Below, in pieces: positions 10,000 to 18,119 of a stretch of 64,000 nt of DNA; the first letter of the stretch is position 1, and the number at the start of each line of letters is the position of its first letter. The DNA lies in assembly GCA_028279555.1 (NCBI GenBank), contig JANQNO010000005.1, forward strand, positions 186,001 through 250,000, written 5' to 3'. The position numbers and the translations under genes are program-made. The DNA is from Sphingorhabdus sp. Lineage in GTDB: Bacteria > Pseudomonadota > Alphaproteobacteria > Sphingomonadales > Sphingomonadaceae. The notes under the pieces are model-generated. The model made no database searches. It had not been told where the DNA came from and worked only from the letters and a program-made list of their open reading frames with translations.

Positions 10000-11541
10000 G
10001 TGAATTTCTCTCCTTCCGTCATTCCCGCGAAGGCGGGAATCCAGAATGACAAGCGCAGTGCCCTTTGGCGCTGGATCCCCGCCTTCGCGGGGATGACGAT
10101 GTTGGCAGCGACTCCAGCCAATGCAGCCACGGATCAGGCCGCCGGAACCCCCGCATGGGCGCTGATCGCCTATCTGGCCTCCGGCGTCCTGTTCATCCTT
10201 GCGCTGCGCGGGCTATCTTCGCCGGCTTCTTCCAGACGCGGCAACCGTTTCGGCATGGTCGGTATGCTGATCGCGGTGGTTACCACGCTGGTTACGCATG
10301 ACATCGCCAGCCTGCCGGAAATTGCCGGCGCGATAGCAATCGGCGGCACCGTCGGCTTTATCATCGCGCGCCGTATCGCGATGACCGACATGCCGCAGCT
10401 GGTTGCAGCGTTTCACTCGCTGGTGGGTATGGCTGCGGTGCTGGTGGCAGCAGCAGCCTTCCTGAATCCAGGTGCCTTCGGAATTGCAGAAGGCGGCGTT
10501 ATCAATCCCGTAAGCCGAGTAGAGATGGGGCTCGGCTCGGCAATCGGTGCGATCACCTTTTCTGGCTCGGTTATCGCCTTCCTGAAGCTTTCGGGCAAAA
10601 TGTCCGGCGCGCCGATTATCCTGCCGCTCAGGCATTTCATTAATCTGGGCACGATTGCCGTCATACTGGGCTTGTGCGGCTATTTCACCATCGACCAAAG
10701 TCCCTGGGTTTTCTGGACGATCACCGCACTTGCATTTGTTGTAGGTTTCCTGCTGATCATTCCTATCGGCGGCGCGGACATGCCGGTCGTGGTATCGATG
10801 CTCAACAGCTATTCGGGCTGGGCCGCTGCGGCGATGGGCTTTACGCTCAGCAACACGGCGATGATCATCACCGGCGCGCTGGTCGGTTCCTCCGGCGCGA
10901 TCCTGAGCTACATCATGTGCCGCGCAATGAACCGCAGCTTTATATCGGTCATAGCGGGCGGCTTTGGCGCAGATGACAGCAGCGGCGGTGCTGCGGCGAA
11001 AACGGATCGCCCCTGGAAAGCGGGCAGCGCGGATGATGCGGCCTTCATGATGAGCAATGCCGAAAATGTCATCATCATCCCCGGCTATGGTATGGCTGTA
11101 GCGCAGGCGCAGCATGCGCTTCGCGAAATGTCCGATATCCTCAAAGAGCAGGGCGTGAATGTGAAATATGCCATTCACCCGGTTGCTGGCCGTATGCCCG
11201 GCCATATGAATGTGCTCCTTGCCGAAGCCAATGTGCCCTATGACGAAGTGTTCGAACTGGAGGATATCAACAGCGATTTCGCGCAGGCCGACGTCGCCTT
11301 CATCATCGGCGCGAATGACGTTGTCAATCCTGCCGCCAAGACCGACAAATCGTCGCCGATCTATGGCATGCCGGTCTTCGACGTCGACAAGGCAAAGACG
11401 ATATTCTTCATCAAGCGCTCTATGGGCGGCGTTGGCTATGCCGGCGTCGACAATGATGTCTTCTATATGGATCAGACGATGATGCTGCTCTCCGATGCGA
11501 AGAAGATGTGCGAAGAAATCGTCAAATCGCTCCAGCATTAG
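10000..11541 (+). CDS. pntB: NAD(P) transhydrogenase subunit beta
   Basis: NADP(H)-binding and proton-channel subunit, 513 residues. The body is canonical: ALRGLSSP, RRGNRFGMVGM, nine or so membrane helices, GGADMPVVVSMLNSYSGWAA, IVGSSGAIL-like ALVGSSGAILSYIMC, and the soluble NADP domain with IIPGYGMAVAQAQHALREM and IGANDVVNPAAK. The N-terminus is odd. From GTG 10000 (AAGGAG at 9986-9991) the first 32 residues include VIPAKAGIQ and WIPAFAGMT, encoded by a dispersed palindrome at 10017-10098. An internal ATG at 10093 would skip most of it, but has a weaker ribosome-binding site. Confidence 0.93.
   Translation: MNFSPSVIPAKAGIQNDKRSALWRWIPAFAGMTMLAATPANAATDQAAGTPAWALIAYLASGVLFILALRGLSSPASSRRGNRFGMVGMLIAVVTTLVTHDIASLPEIAGAIAIGGTVGFIIARRIAMTDMPQLVAAFHSLVGMAAVLVAAAAFLNPGAFGIAEGGVINPVSRVEMGLGSAIGAITFSGSVIAFLKLSGKMSGAPIILPLRHFINLGTIAVILGLCGYFTIDQSPWVFWTITALAFVVGFLLIIPIGGADMPVVVSMLNSYSGWAAAAMGFTLSNTAMIITGALVGSSGAILSYIMCRAMNRSFISVIAGGFGADDSSGGAAAKTDRPWKAGSADDAAFMMSNAENVIIIPGYGMAVAQAQHALREMSDILKEQGVNVKYAIHPVAGRMPGHMNVLLAEANVPYDEVFELEDINSDFAQADVAFIIGANDVVNPAAKTDKSSPIYGMPVFDVDKAKTIFFIKRSMGGVGYAGVDNDVFYMDQTMMLLSDAKKMCEEIVKSLQH
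10017..10098. repeat. In-frame dispersed palindrome inside the pntB 5' end
   Basis: Inverted repeat with arms CGTCATTCCCGCGAAGGCGG and its near-complement CCGCCTTCGCGGGGATGACG, separated by about 42 bases. This is the widespread bacterial repeat that encodes VIPAKAGIQ...WIPAFAGMT when translated. Here it lies within the reading frame between the pntB ribosome-binding site and the first conserved residues. Confidence 0.85.
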
Positions 11542-11554
11542 TCAAATCCTCCAC

Positions 11555-11607
11555 TCCGCCCTTGCAGCATCCCGGCTTTTGTGGTCTTGCCTTCTCGCAG
11601 GGGCGGA
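11555..11607. repeat. Imperfect inverted repeat between pntB and the racemase gene
   Basis: TCCGCCCTTGC (11555-11565) pairs with GCAGGGGCGGA (11597-11607) with one wobble, around a 31-base loop. There is no T-run after it, so a classical intrinsic terminator is not supported. It may be an mRNA-stability or repeat remnant in the 88-bp spacer. Confidence 0.35.
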
Positions 11608-11629
11608 ATGAGCGTAATGTGAGGTTTTA

Positions 11630-12328
11630 ATGCGCAAAATCGGCCTGATCGGCGGGATGAGCTGGCACTCCACCGCAACCTATTACACCCGAATAAACGA
11701 GCAGGTGCAGCGCCGCAACGGCGGCATGTCAAGCGCGCCAATGGTAATCGAGAATCTCGATTTTGCCGAAGTTGGCCATTGCGAGAGCGAGGAAGACTGG
11801 GACCGCGCTTTCAAGCTCATACAGCGCTCGGCCAAGCGGCTCGACCGGGCAGGGGCGAGCGCGATCTTTATCGCCGCCAATTCGATGCACCGCCTGTATG
11901 ATCGGTTGGCCGAAAGCGTCGGTGTGCCGATCATCAATATCGCCGATTGTGTGGGCGAACGGATGAAGGCAGATGGGGTCACCAAAGCCTCCATCCTGGG
12001 TACGCGGCAGGTGATGACAGAGAGTTTCTATCGCCAGCGGCTGGTTTCGCATGGCGTGAGCCTGTCACCGCCCGATCAGACACAGGTGAGCGGCATCAAC
12101 AAGCTGATCTATGACGAGTTGATGCAGGGGATAGCGACGCGCGATGCCGAGCGTATGCTCAAAACCTTCATCACCAATATTGCCAAGGATGATGTGCAGG
12201 CCATTGTGCTTGGCTGCACCGAGCTGGAAATGGTGGTGACCGAAGCCAATGTACTTCCGATCTACAACGGCGCGCATATCCATGCCGATGTCGCGGTCGA
12301 ATGGATTTTCGGCGAACGCGATCAATAG
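11630..12328 (+). CDS. Aspartate/glutamate racemase family protein (YgeA-like), altered active site
   Basis: 232 residues of the PLP-independent Asp/Glu racemase superfamily. It shows KIGLIGGMSWHSTATYYTRIN at the N-terminus, ILGTRQVMTESFYRQRL in the middle and the second catalytic cysteine in LGCTELEM. The first catalytic site, normally Cys (or Thr in E. coli YgeA) just before N-T-x-H, reads FIAANSMHR, so alanine occupies that position. It may therefore be a one-base enzyme with another activity, or non-catalytic. ATG 11630 follows GTGAGG. It is not obviously in an operon with its neighbours. Confidence 0.8.
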   Translation: MRKIGLIGGMSWHSTATYYTRINEQVQRRNGGMSSAPMVIENLDFAEVGHCESEEDWDRAFKLIQRSAKRLDRAGASAIFIAANSMHRLYDRLAESVGVPIINIADCVGERMKADGVTKASILGTRQVMTESFYRQRLVSHGVSLSPPDQTQVSGINKLIYDELMQGIATRDAERMLKTFITNIAKDDVQAIVLGCTELEMVVTEANVLPIYNGAHIHADVAVEWIFGERDQ

Positions 12329-12376
12329 CGCAATCGCTCTTGGCAACCGCGAAATGCTGCGGCATATAGCTTCCCC

Positions 12377-13585
12377 ATGAGGGAGCATCTGAAATTTGTC
12401 GCAGCGGCCAGCGTGCTGGCTGCATCCATGTCGCCGCTGGCGGCCAAAACCATCAATGTCGAAGCCGGCGAAAATGCACAGGAGCGGTTGCAGGAAGCGC
12501 TGATCCTGGCTGAGCCGGGTGATACTGTCGCGCTGGGAAAGGGGCGGTTCAAGCTGACCGACGGCCTTTCGCTCGATGTCGACAGGGTAACTGTGAAGGG
12601 CGAAGGCGTCACCAGCACCATTCTCGATTTTTCGGGCCAGCTGGGCTCGGGTGAGGGATTGCTGGTCACCTCGGACGATGTTGTCCTGCGCGAATTTGCT
12701 GTGGAAAATACCAAGGGCGACGGCATCAAATCGAAGGGTGCAGACCGCATCGTCTATCATCGGTTGAGGGTAGAATGGACCGTCGGGCCGAAAGCTACAA
12801 ATGGCGCCTATGGTGTCTATCCGGTGGAAAGCAGCGACGTGCTGGTCGATAGCGTCATGGTGCGCGGCGCTTCGGATGCCGGCATTTATGTGGGCCAGTC
12901 GAAGAATATTATCGTGCGCAATTCGCTGGCGATCGAGAATGTCGCGGGGATCGAGATAGAAAACAGCTTCGATGCGGATGTCTATGACAATATTACGACC
13001 AAGAATACCGGTGGGATACTGGTCTTCGACCTGCCTGATTTGCCGCAAAAAGGCGGACACAATATTCGCGTTTTCGAAAATATCGTAATCGACAATATGA
13101 CACCGAATTTTGCGCCCGAAGGGAATATCGTCGCCAGCGTTCCCGCTGGAACCGGTGTCATGGTAATGGCAAACCGCGATGTGCAGATTTTTGACAATGT
13201 GCTTGGCGAGAATGGCACATCGAACATCATGATTGTCGGCTACCGCGAGAAGACCGATGACAAGGAGTTCCAGCCGCTTTCCAGGAATATAGCGATGTGG
13301 GATAATCAGCATATGCGCGCGGGCTGGGCACCGGACTTCCCCGGCGGAAAGGAAATAGCTGCGGCTCTGGGTGGCAAGTTGCCGCCGATATTCTGGGATG
13401 GAGCCGGCGGCGCGGACTATGCGCCTTATGTGGGCGACAATGCGCCGGCGATCTCGCTTGGACTGACCGACATTGCCGCTAGCCCGGCCGATGCGCGGCC
13501 CAGTCAGATTATGCCAGGACAAGAGATGCCTGCAAAATTGCCCGCCATCACGCTTCCTGAAAGCATGGAGGCGGTGGTCCGCTGA
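12377..13585 (+). CDS. Secreted parallel beta-helix repeat protein (TIGR03805-like)
   Basis: 402 residues with a signal peptide (MREHLKFVAAASVLAASMSPLAA). A right-handed beta-helix follows, with many short repeats of the type VLVDSVMVRGASDAGIYVGQ, NIIVRNSLAIENVAGIEIEN and NREVQIFDNV-like NRDVQIFDNVLGENGT. Such proteins bind or cleave polysaccharides, but no catalytic triad can be assigned. The stop overlaps the start of the cytochrome gene by one base. This pairing with an HNE_0200/SO2930-type cytochrome is a known conserved arrangement of unknown role. It probably acts in the periplasm or outside the cell. Confidence 0.8.
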   Translation: MREHLKFVAAASVLAASMSPLAAKTINVEAGENAQERLQEALILAEPGDTVALGKGRFKLTDGLSLDVDRVTVKGEGVTSTILDFSGQLGSGEGLLVTSDDVVLREFAVENTKGDGIKSKGADRIVYHRLRVEWTVGPKATNGAYGVYPVESSDVLVDSVMVRGASDAGIYVGQSKNIIVRNSLAIENVAGIEIENSFDADVYDNITTKNTGGILVFDLPDLPQKGGHNIRVFENIVIDNMTPNFAPEGNIVASVPAGTGVMVMANRDVQIFDNVLGENGTSNIMIVGYREKTDDKEFQPLSRNIAMWDNQHMRAGWAPDFPGGKEIAAALGGKLPPIFWDGAGGADYAPYVGDNAPAISLGLTDIAASPADARPSQIMPGQEMPAKLPAITLPESMEAVVR

Positions 13586-14607
13586 TGCGCTTGCTGCTTG
13601 TCGCGGCGGCAGCCTTCTTCTGCCTTTCAGCTGCGCTTTCTGCCAGCGTGACATCGCCTGCAACCGATGAAGCGATCACCGGCAGTACGATGCCGCGTAC
13701 GCTATCGGCATTCGGCTTTTTCGATGGTTCGGCAAACAAGCCAGCGGGCCACCTGATCCGCTATTCGCTGCGCAATCCGCTTTTTTCGGACTATGCCGAA
13801 AAGGAGCGTTTTATCTACCTTCCTGGCAAGGCGCGGATGAGGGTAGACCCAAGCGGGCAGGTGGATTTTCCCGTCGGCACTGCGCTGATCAAGAGCTTCG
13901 GCTATCCAAGCGCGGCGGGCAAGCTCGATATTCTGGAAACACGCGTCCTGCTGCGGCGCGAAACCGGCTGGCTGGCGCTGCCTTATGTCTGGCGCGAAGA
14001 TGGCAGCGACGCCGATCTGAAGGTGGGCGGAAAGCGTCTGGCTGTCTCCTTCGATACGCCGCGCGGCAAGCGTTTGGAGATCAGCTACGCTGTCCCGAAC
14101 AAGAACCAGTGCAAGCAGTGCCACAGCCGGGATGACAAGCTGGTACCGCTAGGACCGATCTGGCAGGAAATGGTTTTTGAGAGCAAGGCCGAGAGGGATG
14201 CTTTTGAGGAACGCGCAAGCTTTCCGCGCAACGGGCTCTTCCCTTCCGCAAAATGGGATGACGCAGCCGCCAGCCTGTCTGATCGTGCGGCCTCTTACCT
14301 CTATGCCAACTGCGCCCATTGCCACAGCCGTCGGGGATCGGCGAGCAATAGCGGGCTGTTCTATGACGAAGCACTCGGCAACTATGCCCATTCGGGATAT
14401 CTGAAACGGCCGGTCGCCGCCGGGCGCGGTAGCGCTGGTCATGAATTCGTCGTCGATCCCGGTCGTCCGGAAAAGTCGATTTTGATCAGCCGAATGAAGA
14501 GCCTGGATCCCGGTATCGCCATGCCCGAGTTGGGCCGGGCGACCGTGCATGAGGAGGGCGTCGAATTGCTGGAGGCCTGGATCAGTCAGATATCGGCCCG
14601 CGACTGA
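13585..14607 (+). CDS. Diheme c-type cytochrome, SO2930/HNE_0200 family
   Basis: 340 residues with an N-terminal signal peptide (LLLVAAAAFFCLSAALSAS) and two CXXCH heme sites, QCKQCHS near residue 178 and NCAHCHSRR near residue 250. The region before the first heme (LRNPLFSDYAEKERFIYLPG) is diagnostic of this family. C-terminal residues ISRMKSLDPGIAMPELGR may supply an axial methionine. It is likely a periplasmic electron carrier or an oxidoreductase partner of the beta-helix protein translated just before it (TGATG coupling). No terminal acceptor is nearby. Confidence 0.85.
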   Translation: MRLLLVAAAAFFCLSAALSASVTSPATDEAITGSTMPRTLSAFGFFDGSANKPAGHLIRYSLRNPLFSDYAEKERFIYLPGKARMRVDPSGQVDFPVGTALIKSFGYPSAAGKLDILETRVLLRRETGWLALPYVWREDGSDADLKVGGKRLAVSFDTPRGKRLEISYAVPNKNQCKQCHSRDDKLVPLGPIWQEMVFESKAERDAFEERASFPRNGLFPSAKWDDAAASLSDRAASYLYANCAHCHSRRGSASNSGLFYDEALGNYAHSGYLKRPVAAGRGSAGHEFVVDPGRPEKSILISRMKSLDPGIAMPELGRATVHEEGVELLEAWISQISARD

Positions 14608-14613
14608 GCGCAG

Positions 14614-14964
14614 TCAGTGCCGCATTTCGCGGCGAAGTTCATATTTGTCGCCGTTCCAGGCAGCGAATATATCCTTGATCGACGGATGATCGACCGGGCC
14701 TTCTTCCCGGTCGGCGAGCAGATTCTGCTGGCTCACATAAGCCACATAGCTGCTTTCGCCATTTTCGGCGAAGAGATGGTAGAAAGGCTGATTCTTCGCC
14801 GGCCGCACCGTTTCGGGGATGGACTGGTACCATTCCTCGCTGTTGTCGAACACCGGATCCACATCGAAGACGACACCGCGAAAATCGAAGATCCGGTGCC
14901 GAACCACGTCGCCAATGGAGAAATGCGCCTCGGAAATATTGGGTGCTTTCGGATTCTCGGGCAT
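14614..14964 (-). CDS. hspQ: Heat shock protein HspQ (YccV-like)
   Basis: A 116-residue protein with the YccV/hemimethylated-DNA-binding domain. It shows FSIGDVVRHRIFDFRGVVFD, DPVFDNSEEWYQSIP, NQPFYHLFAENGESSYVAYV and SQQNLLAD. In enterobacteria HspQ is a specificity factor or substrate of Lon protease and also affects DnaA levels. ATG 14964 is the family start, although the frame stays open further upstream through the tRNA region. Transcribed towards the cytochrome gene, with stops six bases apart. Confidence 0.88.
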   Translation of the reverse strand: MPENPKAPNISEAHFSIGDVVRHRIFDFRGVVFDVDPVFDNSEEWYQSIPETVRPAKNQPFYHLFAENGESSYVAYVSQQNLLADREEGPVDHPSIKDIFAAWNGDKYELRREMRH

Positions 14965-15099
14965 AGGCCCTATATTGGCCGAGTTTGCAGGCAAATCAAC
15001 CTTATGCTTGGCAAGGATGGATTCATTCGCTAATTCGCGCGCTCCTCCGAAGGGATTGCGTGCTGCTTGTTTGGCAATGACCAGCTTTCCCAATTGTGC

Positions 15100-15189
15100 G
15101 GAGAGGTGCCGGAGTGGTCGAACGGGGCGGTCTCGAAAACCGTTGTGCTTGCAAAAGTACCCAGGGTTCGAATCCCTGTCTCTCCGCCA
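15100..15189 (+). tRNA. tRNA-Ser (anticodon CGA)
   Basis: 90 nt with a seven-pair acceptor stem (GGAGAGG with TCTCTCC, the last pair G-U), discriminator G and an encoded CCA. The anticodon stem GCGGT/ACCGT encloses CTCGAAA, so the anticodon is CGA, reading UCG. A long variable arm and the GGTTCGAATCC T-loop complete a type II serine tRNA. Its 3' end is the attachment site for the element that follows. Confidence 0.96.
15169..15189 (+). other. attL, 21-bp core shared with attR
   Basis: The last 21 bases of the tRNA-Ser gene including CCA, identical to 29336-29356. Integration leaves the tRNA intact at this end. Confidence 0.9.
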
Positions 15190-15206
15190 GCCATTTGAAA
15201 AATGGC
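15190..15206 (+). terminator. Hairpin directly after tRNA-Ser
   Basis: GCCATTT-GAA-AAATGGC, a perfect 7-bp stem starting at the base after CCA. It may terminate or process the tRNA transcript. There is no strong T-run, so the terminator call is tentative. Confidence 0.45.
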
Positions 15207-15270
15207 TTAAATACAATGGACTGCTGATTAGGGTTGCTCTCCGACTCCGAAATTGGCATATATTTTGGCG

Positions 15271-15355
15271 ATTATCAGACCAAGGATGTCTGATAATTCC
15301 CCGTGCTACCGAGGGAGTAATATCGGTAGGGCCAGTCCAATCTAAGGTGGGACTG
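15271..15355 (+). promoter_or_regulatory. Three consecutive perfect dyads upstream of the integrase gene
   Basis: Dyad 1 is ATTATCAGAC-N7-GTCTGATAAT (15271-15297), dyad 2 CTACCGA-N10-TCGGTAG (15306-15329) and dyad 3 CAGTCC-N11-GGACTG (15333-15355). They end 20 bp before the integrase start. They could be integrase or excisionase arm sites, operators, or a structured leader RNA. Confidence 0.55.
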
Positions 15356-15375
15356 ATAAGCCGGACCATACCGCA

Positions 15376-17107
15376 ATGAGCGGGAAATATGGGCCACACC
15401 TGTGCCGACGCAACGGTATCTTTCATTTCAAGATGAAAGTACCTGTGTCGATCAAATCACAGCTTGGCCTTTCCGAAGTTTCCCGTTCTCTCAGAACGTA
15501 TTCGAAATTCGAGGCCAGAATTGGCGCAGCCCGTGCTGCTGCGCGGCTAAAAAGGATATGGAATATGTTGCAGAATACAGAATTTTCCCGCGAAATTGGA
15601 CGGCAGATTATCAATGAGATTTTTGAAGGTTTGGAAAAACAAACGGAAGATCATCTGTTTGCTTTCTACCCCACACAAGCCGAGCTTGATCAACAGTTGG
15701 CTTGTATCGAAGAGCGCTTGGCGTTTTTGGATAATAACCCAGATGCGAAAAGCCTTCAGATTGAAGCTGATCGCATCATAAATGATAATCTTTTGAAAAG
15801 AGGGATTCCACCGACAAGCGTATCCGACGCAAAACGAAGATTACTGAGAGAATGGGGTAAGGCGAGCAAAAAAAGAACAGCAAAAGCTATTCAGATATCG
15901 GCTGCATGGGGAGGTTTCATCTTACCAACCAGAAGACCAAATCTTCGCTCGTGAAATTAACCTCTTGTCATCAAATCTCGAAAGTCACTCTAAGATATTG
16001 AAATCATGTAGCGGGGTAACTCTTGGAACGGCAATCGAGGAGCATTTGCGTGAAGGAAGCGACCGCTGGACGGAAAAAACAACTAAAGATTTTCGCCGCA
16101 AACTAGGCTTTCTCACTCAACTACTCGGCGAAGATTATCCGCTGGAAAAAGTCGACTCAAACACGATGCGCTTTTTCCGCGATCAGCTTATTGGGCTTCA
16201 CAAAAACCATGTTAACATGACCGGGCAATCAATCGCTCAGAAACAGACGTCGAACGAGAAACACCGAATATCCAGAAAAACTGCGGCGAACATTTTTTCT
16301 CGATGCACAGCATTTTTCAACTGGGCCGCAAACTGCCAAGGCTACATCACTGAAAGTCCGGCCGCGAATGTATCTTTTCCGATCAACCACAAGGAAAAAA
16401 CTCGGCCCAGGTATCCCTGGCAGAAACAGCAGTTGGAGCAGCTATTTAGCTCTCCGCTATATGTTGGGTGCAAATCGAAATGCCGCAGGCACGAGGCTGG
16501 TAAACTGGTTTTGCGAGATGGATACTATTGGCTTCCTCTTTGGGCATACTATTCCGGTGCAAGAGCCGGGGAGCTTATCCAGCTACATCACTCGGACATC
16601 GACTTAGATCATGATATTCCGCATATCAAAATCACGGAAGAAGGCAGTGGGCCAATCGGCAGCAACAGTTACAAGCATGTCAAATCTACGGCGGCAGAGA
16701 GAACCATACCTATACACCCCGATCTCATTGATCTCGGATTCTTGGAGTTCTTAAAAACTCGCCGACGCAAGAACGCTGTCAGGGTTTTTCCAGAAATTAG
16801 GTTTGGGAAAGATGGACAGGCTTCAACAGTGTTTTCCAAATGGTTTGGGAGATACCGCCGACATGTAGGTATCTCTGATACTAGAACAGTATTCCATAGT
16901 TTCCGACATAACGCCGAGGATGCCTTTAGAAACGCTACCCAGCCGCAATATGTCATTGATGCAATCATCGGCCATTCTGACGGCAAAACGAGCTCCGGTT
17001 ATGGCGAAGGCATAGACCTTCGGCGCAGATATGAAGCCATCTGCTCTATGGTGCTTCCGGTTAGAGTTCCAGAATTCTGGAACTCACTGAATGCGGGAGA
17101 CGAATGA
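15376..17107 (+). pseudogene. Tyrosine recombinase (integrase) split by a +1 frameshift
   Basis: Two consecutive frames make one integrase. The first (15376-15954) begins MSGKYGPHLCRRNGIFHFKM, the DUF6538-type N-terminus. The second, open from before 15965 to 17107, holds the core-binding and catalytic domains: YYSGARAGELIQLHHSDID (catalytic Arg), HSFRHNAEDAFRNA (His-x-x-Arg), IIGHSDGKTSSGYGEG (His and a Tyr). The frames join at a run of seven A (15868-15874). Reading KEQQKLFRYRLHGEV on past the run restores a sensible protein, so one inserted A in an ancestral A6 explains the break. It is either inactive, rescued by slippage, or a homopolymer sequencing error. Confidence 0.8.
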
Positions 17108-18048
17108 TGGCGAAACAAAAAGCCAAAAACGTCGCACATACCGAAGCGATTTTTCTTGCAGCAATAGCTGAGGGGGTTTCGGCAACGCAGGCGCGCACGC
17201 TAGCCGAGTGTTTGTATTGGTCCCAACACACTCGACATGAAATTGATGGTCAGCGAGCGCTCTATAAGACAGGTCCGGAGTTATCCGATAAACTCGGTCT
17301 CACTGCGCGCACTATCAATAGACACCTGAAGCAATTGGGCGAAGATGGCTTTTGGCGCATCAGATACCGACCTAGGCCGAAACATCCTTCCCCTGTCACT
17401 TGGCTAGTTATCGCAGAGCGCTCGGAGGTTTTGTTGGCTAACGCGAAGGCAGAGCGCAAGGGACAGGGCCGCCATCGAACATCCGATCGTGCGGAGCGGA
17501 GACAATCAGACGTGCGAACATGCGACGCTCAAAGGTCACATTATGATACGACTTACATAGAGACAGTCATTCAAAACGACAGAGGAGAAACTTCATTCAT
17601 TAGCGACAGCGATGTCAGAAAGAATGAACCTTCCGCCGTTGATAATGATAGAATTAGGGCTCCTAGATATGTTGAATCTACTAGAGAGTTAGAGAAATTC
17701 GTAGAAACAATATCACGCATTCTTGCTGTGAAAGGGCTTCCTCCCTGGGATACGGTCAGTCGTTTTACATGGCAACATGTCAGAGATCTTATAGAGAAAC
17801 TTCAAGCAGAGGGCGTCAGCGATTTGGCTGATCAAATTAAGCTGGTTGGCCGGATCATTAAGCGATGGAGCGTTTTGAGATGCTGCATGGATGATCGATA
17901 CACTTGCCACGACGGTAATGATGATAGACCAACTCCGATGGCTTTGAATCACCAGATCAAGAAACTAATCAGTGCATTGGACATTCTGAGTCCAAAAGAT
18001 TGCTCGCTAGAGAAAGGAGGTTCCAATTTCGACGAAGGCTTTTTCTAA
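17104..18048 (+). CDS. Winged-helix protein, possible replication/regulatory protein of the element
   Basis: 314 residues; the start overlaps the integrase stop (ATGATG at 17104). Residues about 45-85 (LYKTGPELSDKLGLTARTIN then RHLKQLGEDGFWRI) form a winged helix-turn-helix of the kind found in plasmid and island replication or regulatory proteins. A basic linker follows (KAERKGQGRHRTSDRAERR), then a helical C-terminus with DLIEKLQAEGVSDLADQIKL. I do not recognise a specific family. Its position straight behind the integrase suggests a role in the element's maintenance or control of excision. Coupling to a broken integrase frame may lower its expression. Confidence 0.65.
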   Translation: MMAKQKAKNVAHTEAIFLAAIAEGVSATQARTLAECLYWSQHTRHEIDGQRALYKTGPELSDKLGLTARTINRHLKQLGEDGFWRIRYRPRPKHPSPVTWLVIAERSEVLLANAKAERKGQGRHRTSDRAERRQSDVRTCDAQRSHYDTTYIETVIQNDRGETSFISDSDVRKNEPSAVDNDRIRAPRYVESTRELEKFVETISRILAVKGLPPWDTVSRFTWQHVRDLIEKLQAEGVSDLADQIKLVGRIIKRWSVLRCCMDDRYTCHDGNDDRPTPMALNHQIKKLISALDILSPKDCSLEKGGSNFDEGFF

Positions 18049-18119
18049 AATTTTCCTTCCCTGCGGCATAAACTTGAATAGCGTTTAACACACAATCCAA
18101 CATTAACCTGTTCAGGAAT

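Noticed and set aside
10213-11538. Minus-strand open frame of 441 codons
   Set aside because: Exact shadow of pntB with no homology or start signal.
12065-13663. Long minus-strand open frame of 532 codons
   Set aside because: It lies opposite the racemase and beta-helix genes, which have strong homology and ribosome-binding sites; its composition (many H, R, C) is that of an antisense frame in GC-rich DNA.
14614-15426. Extended 270-codon reading of hspQ
   Set aside because: The extra N-terminus would be antisense to tRNA-Ser; the HspQ family start is at 14964.
15868-15874. Classical -1 programmed frameshift in the integrase
   Set aside because: The needed shift is +1 (or -2), and the A7 is not in the phase of an A-AAA-AAG heptamer, so simple insertion or slippage is likelier.
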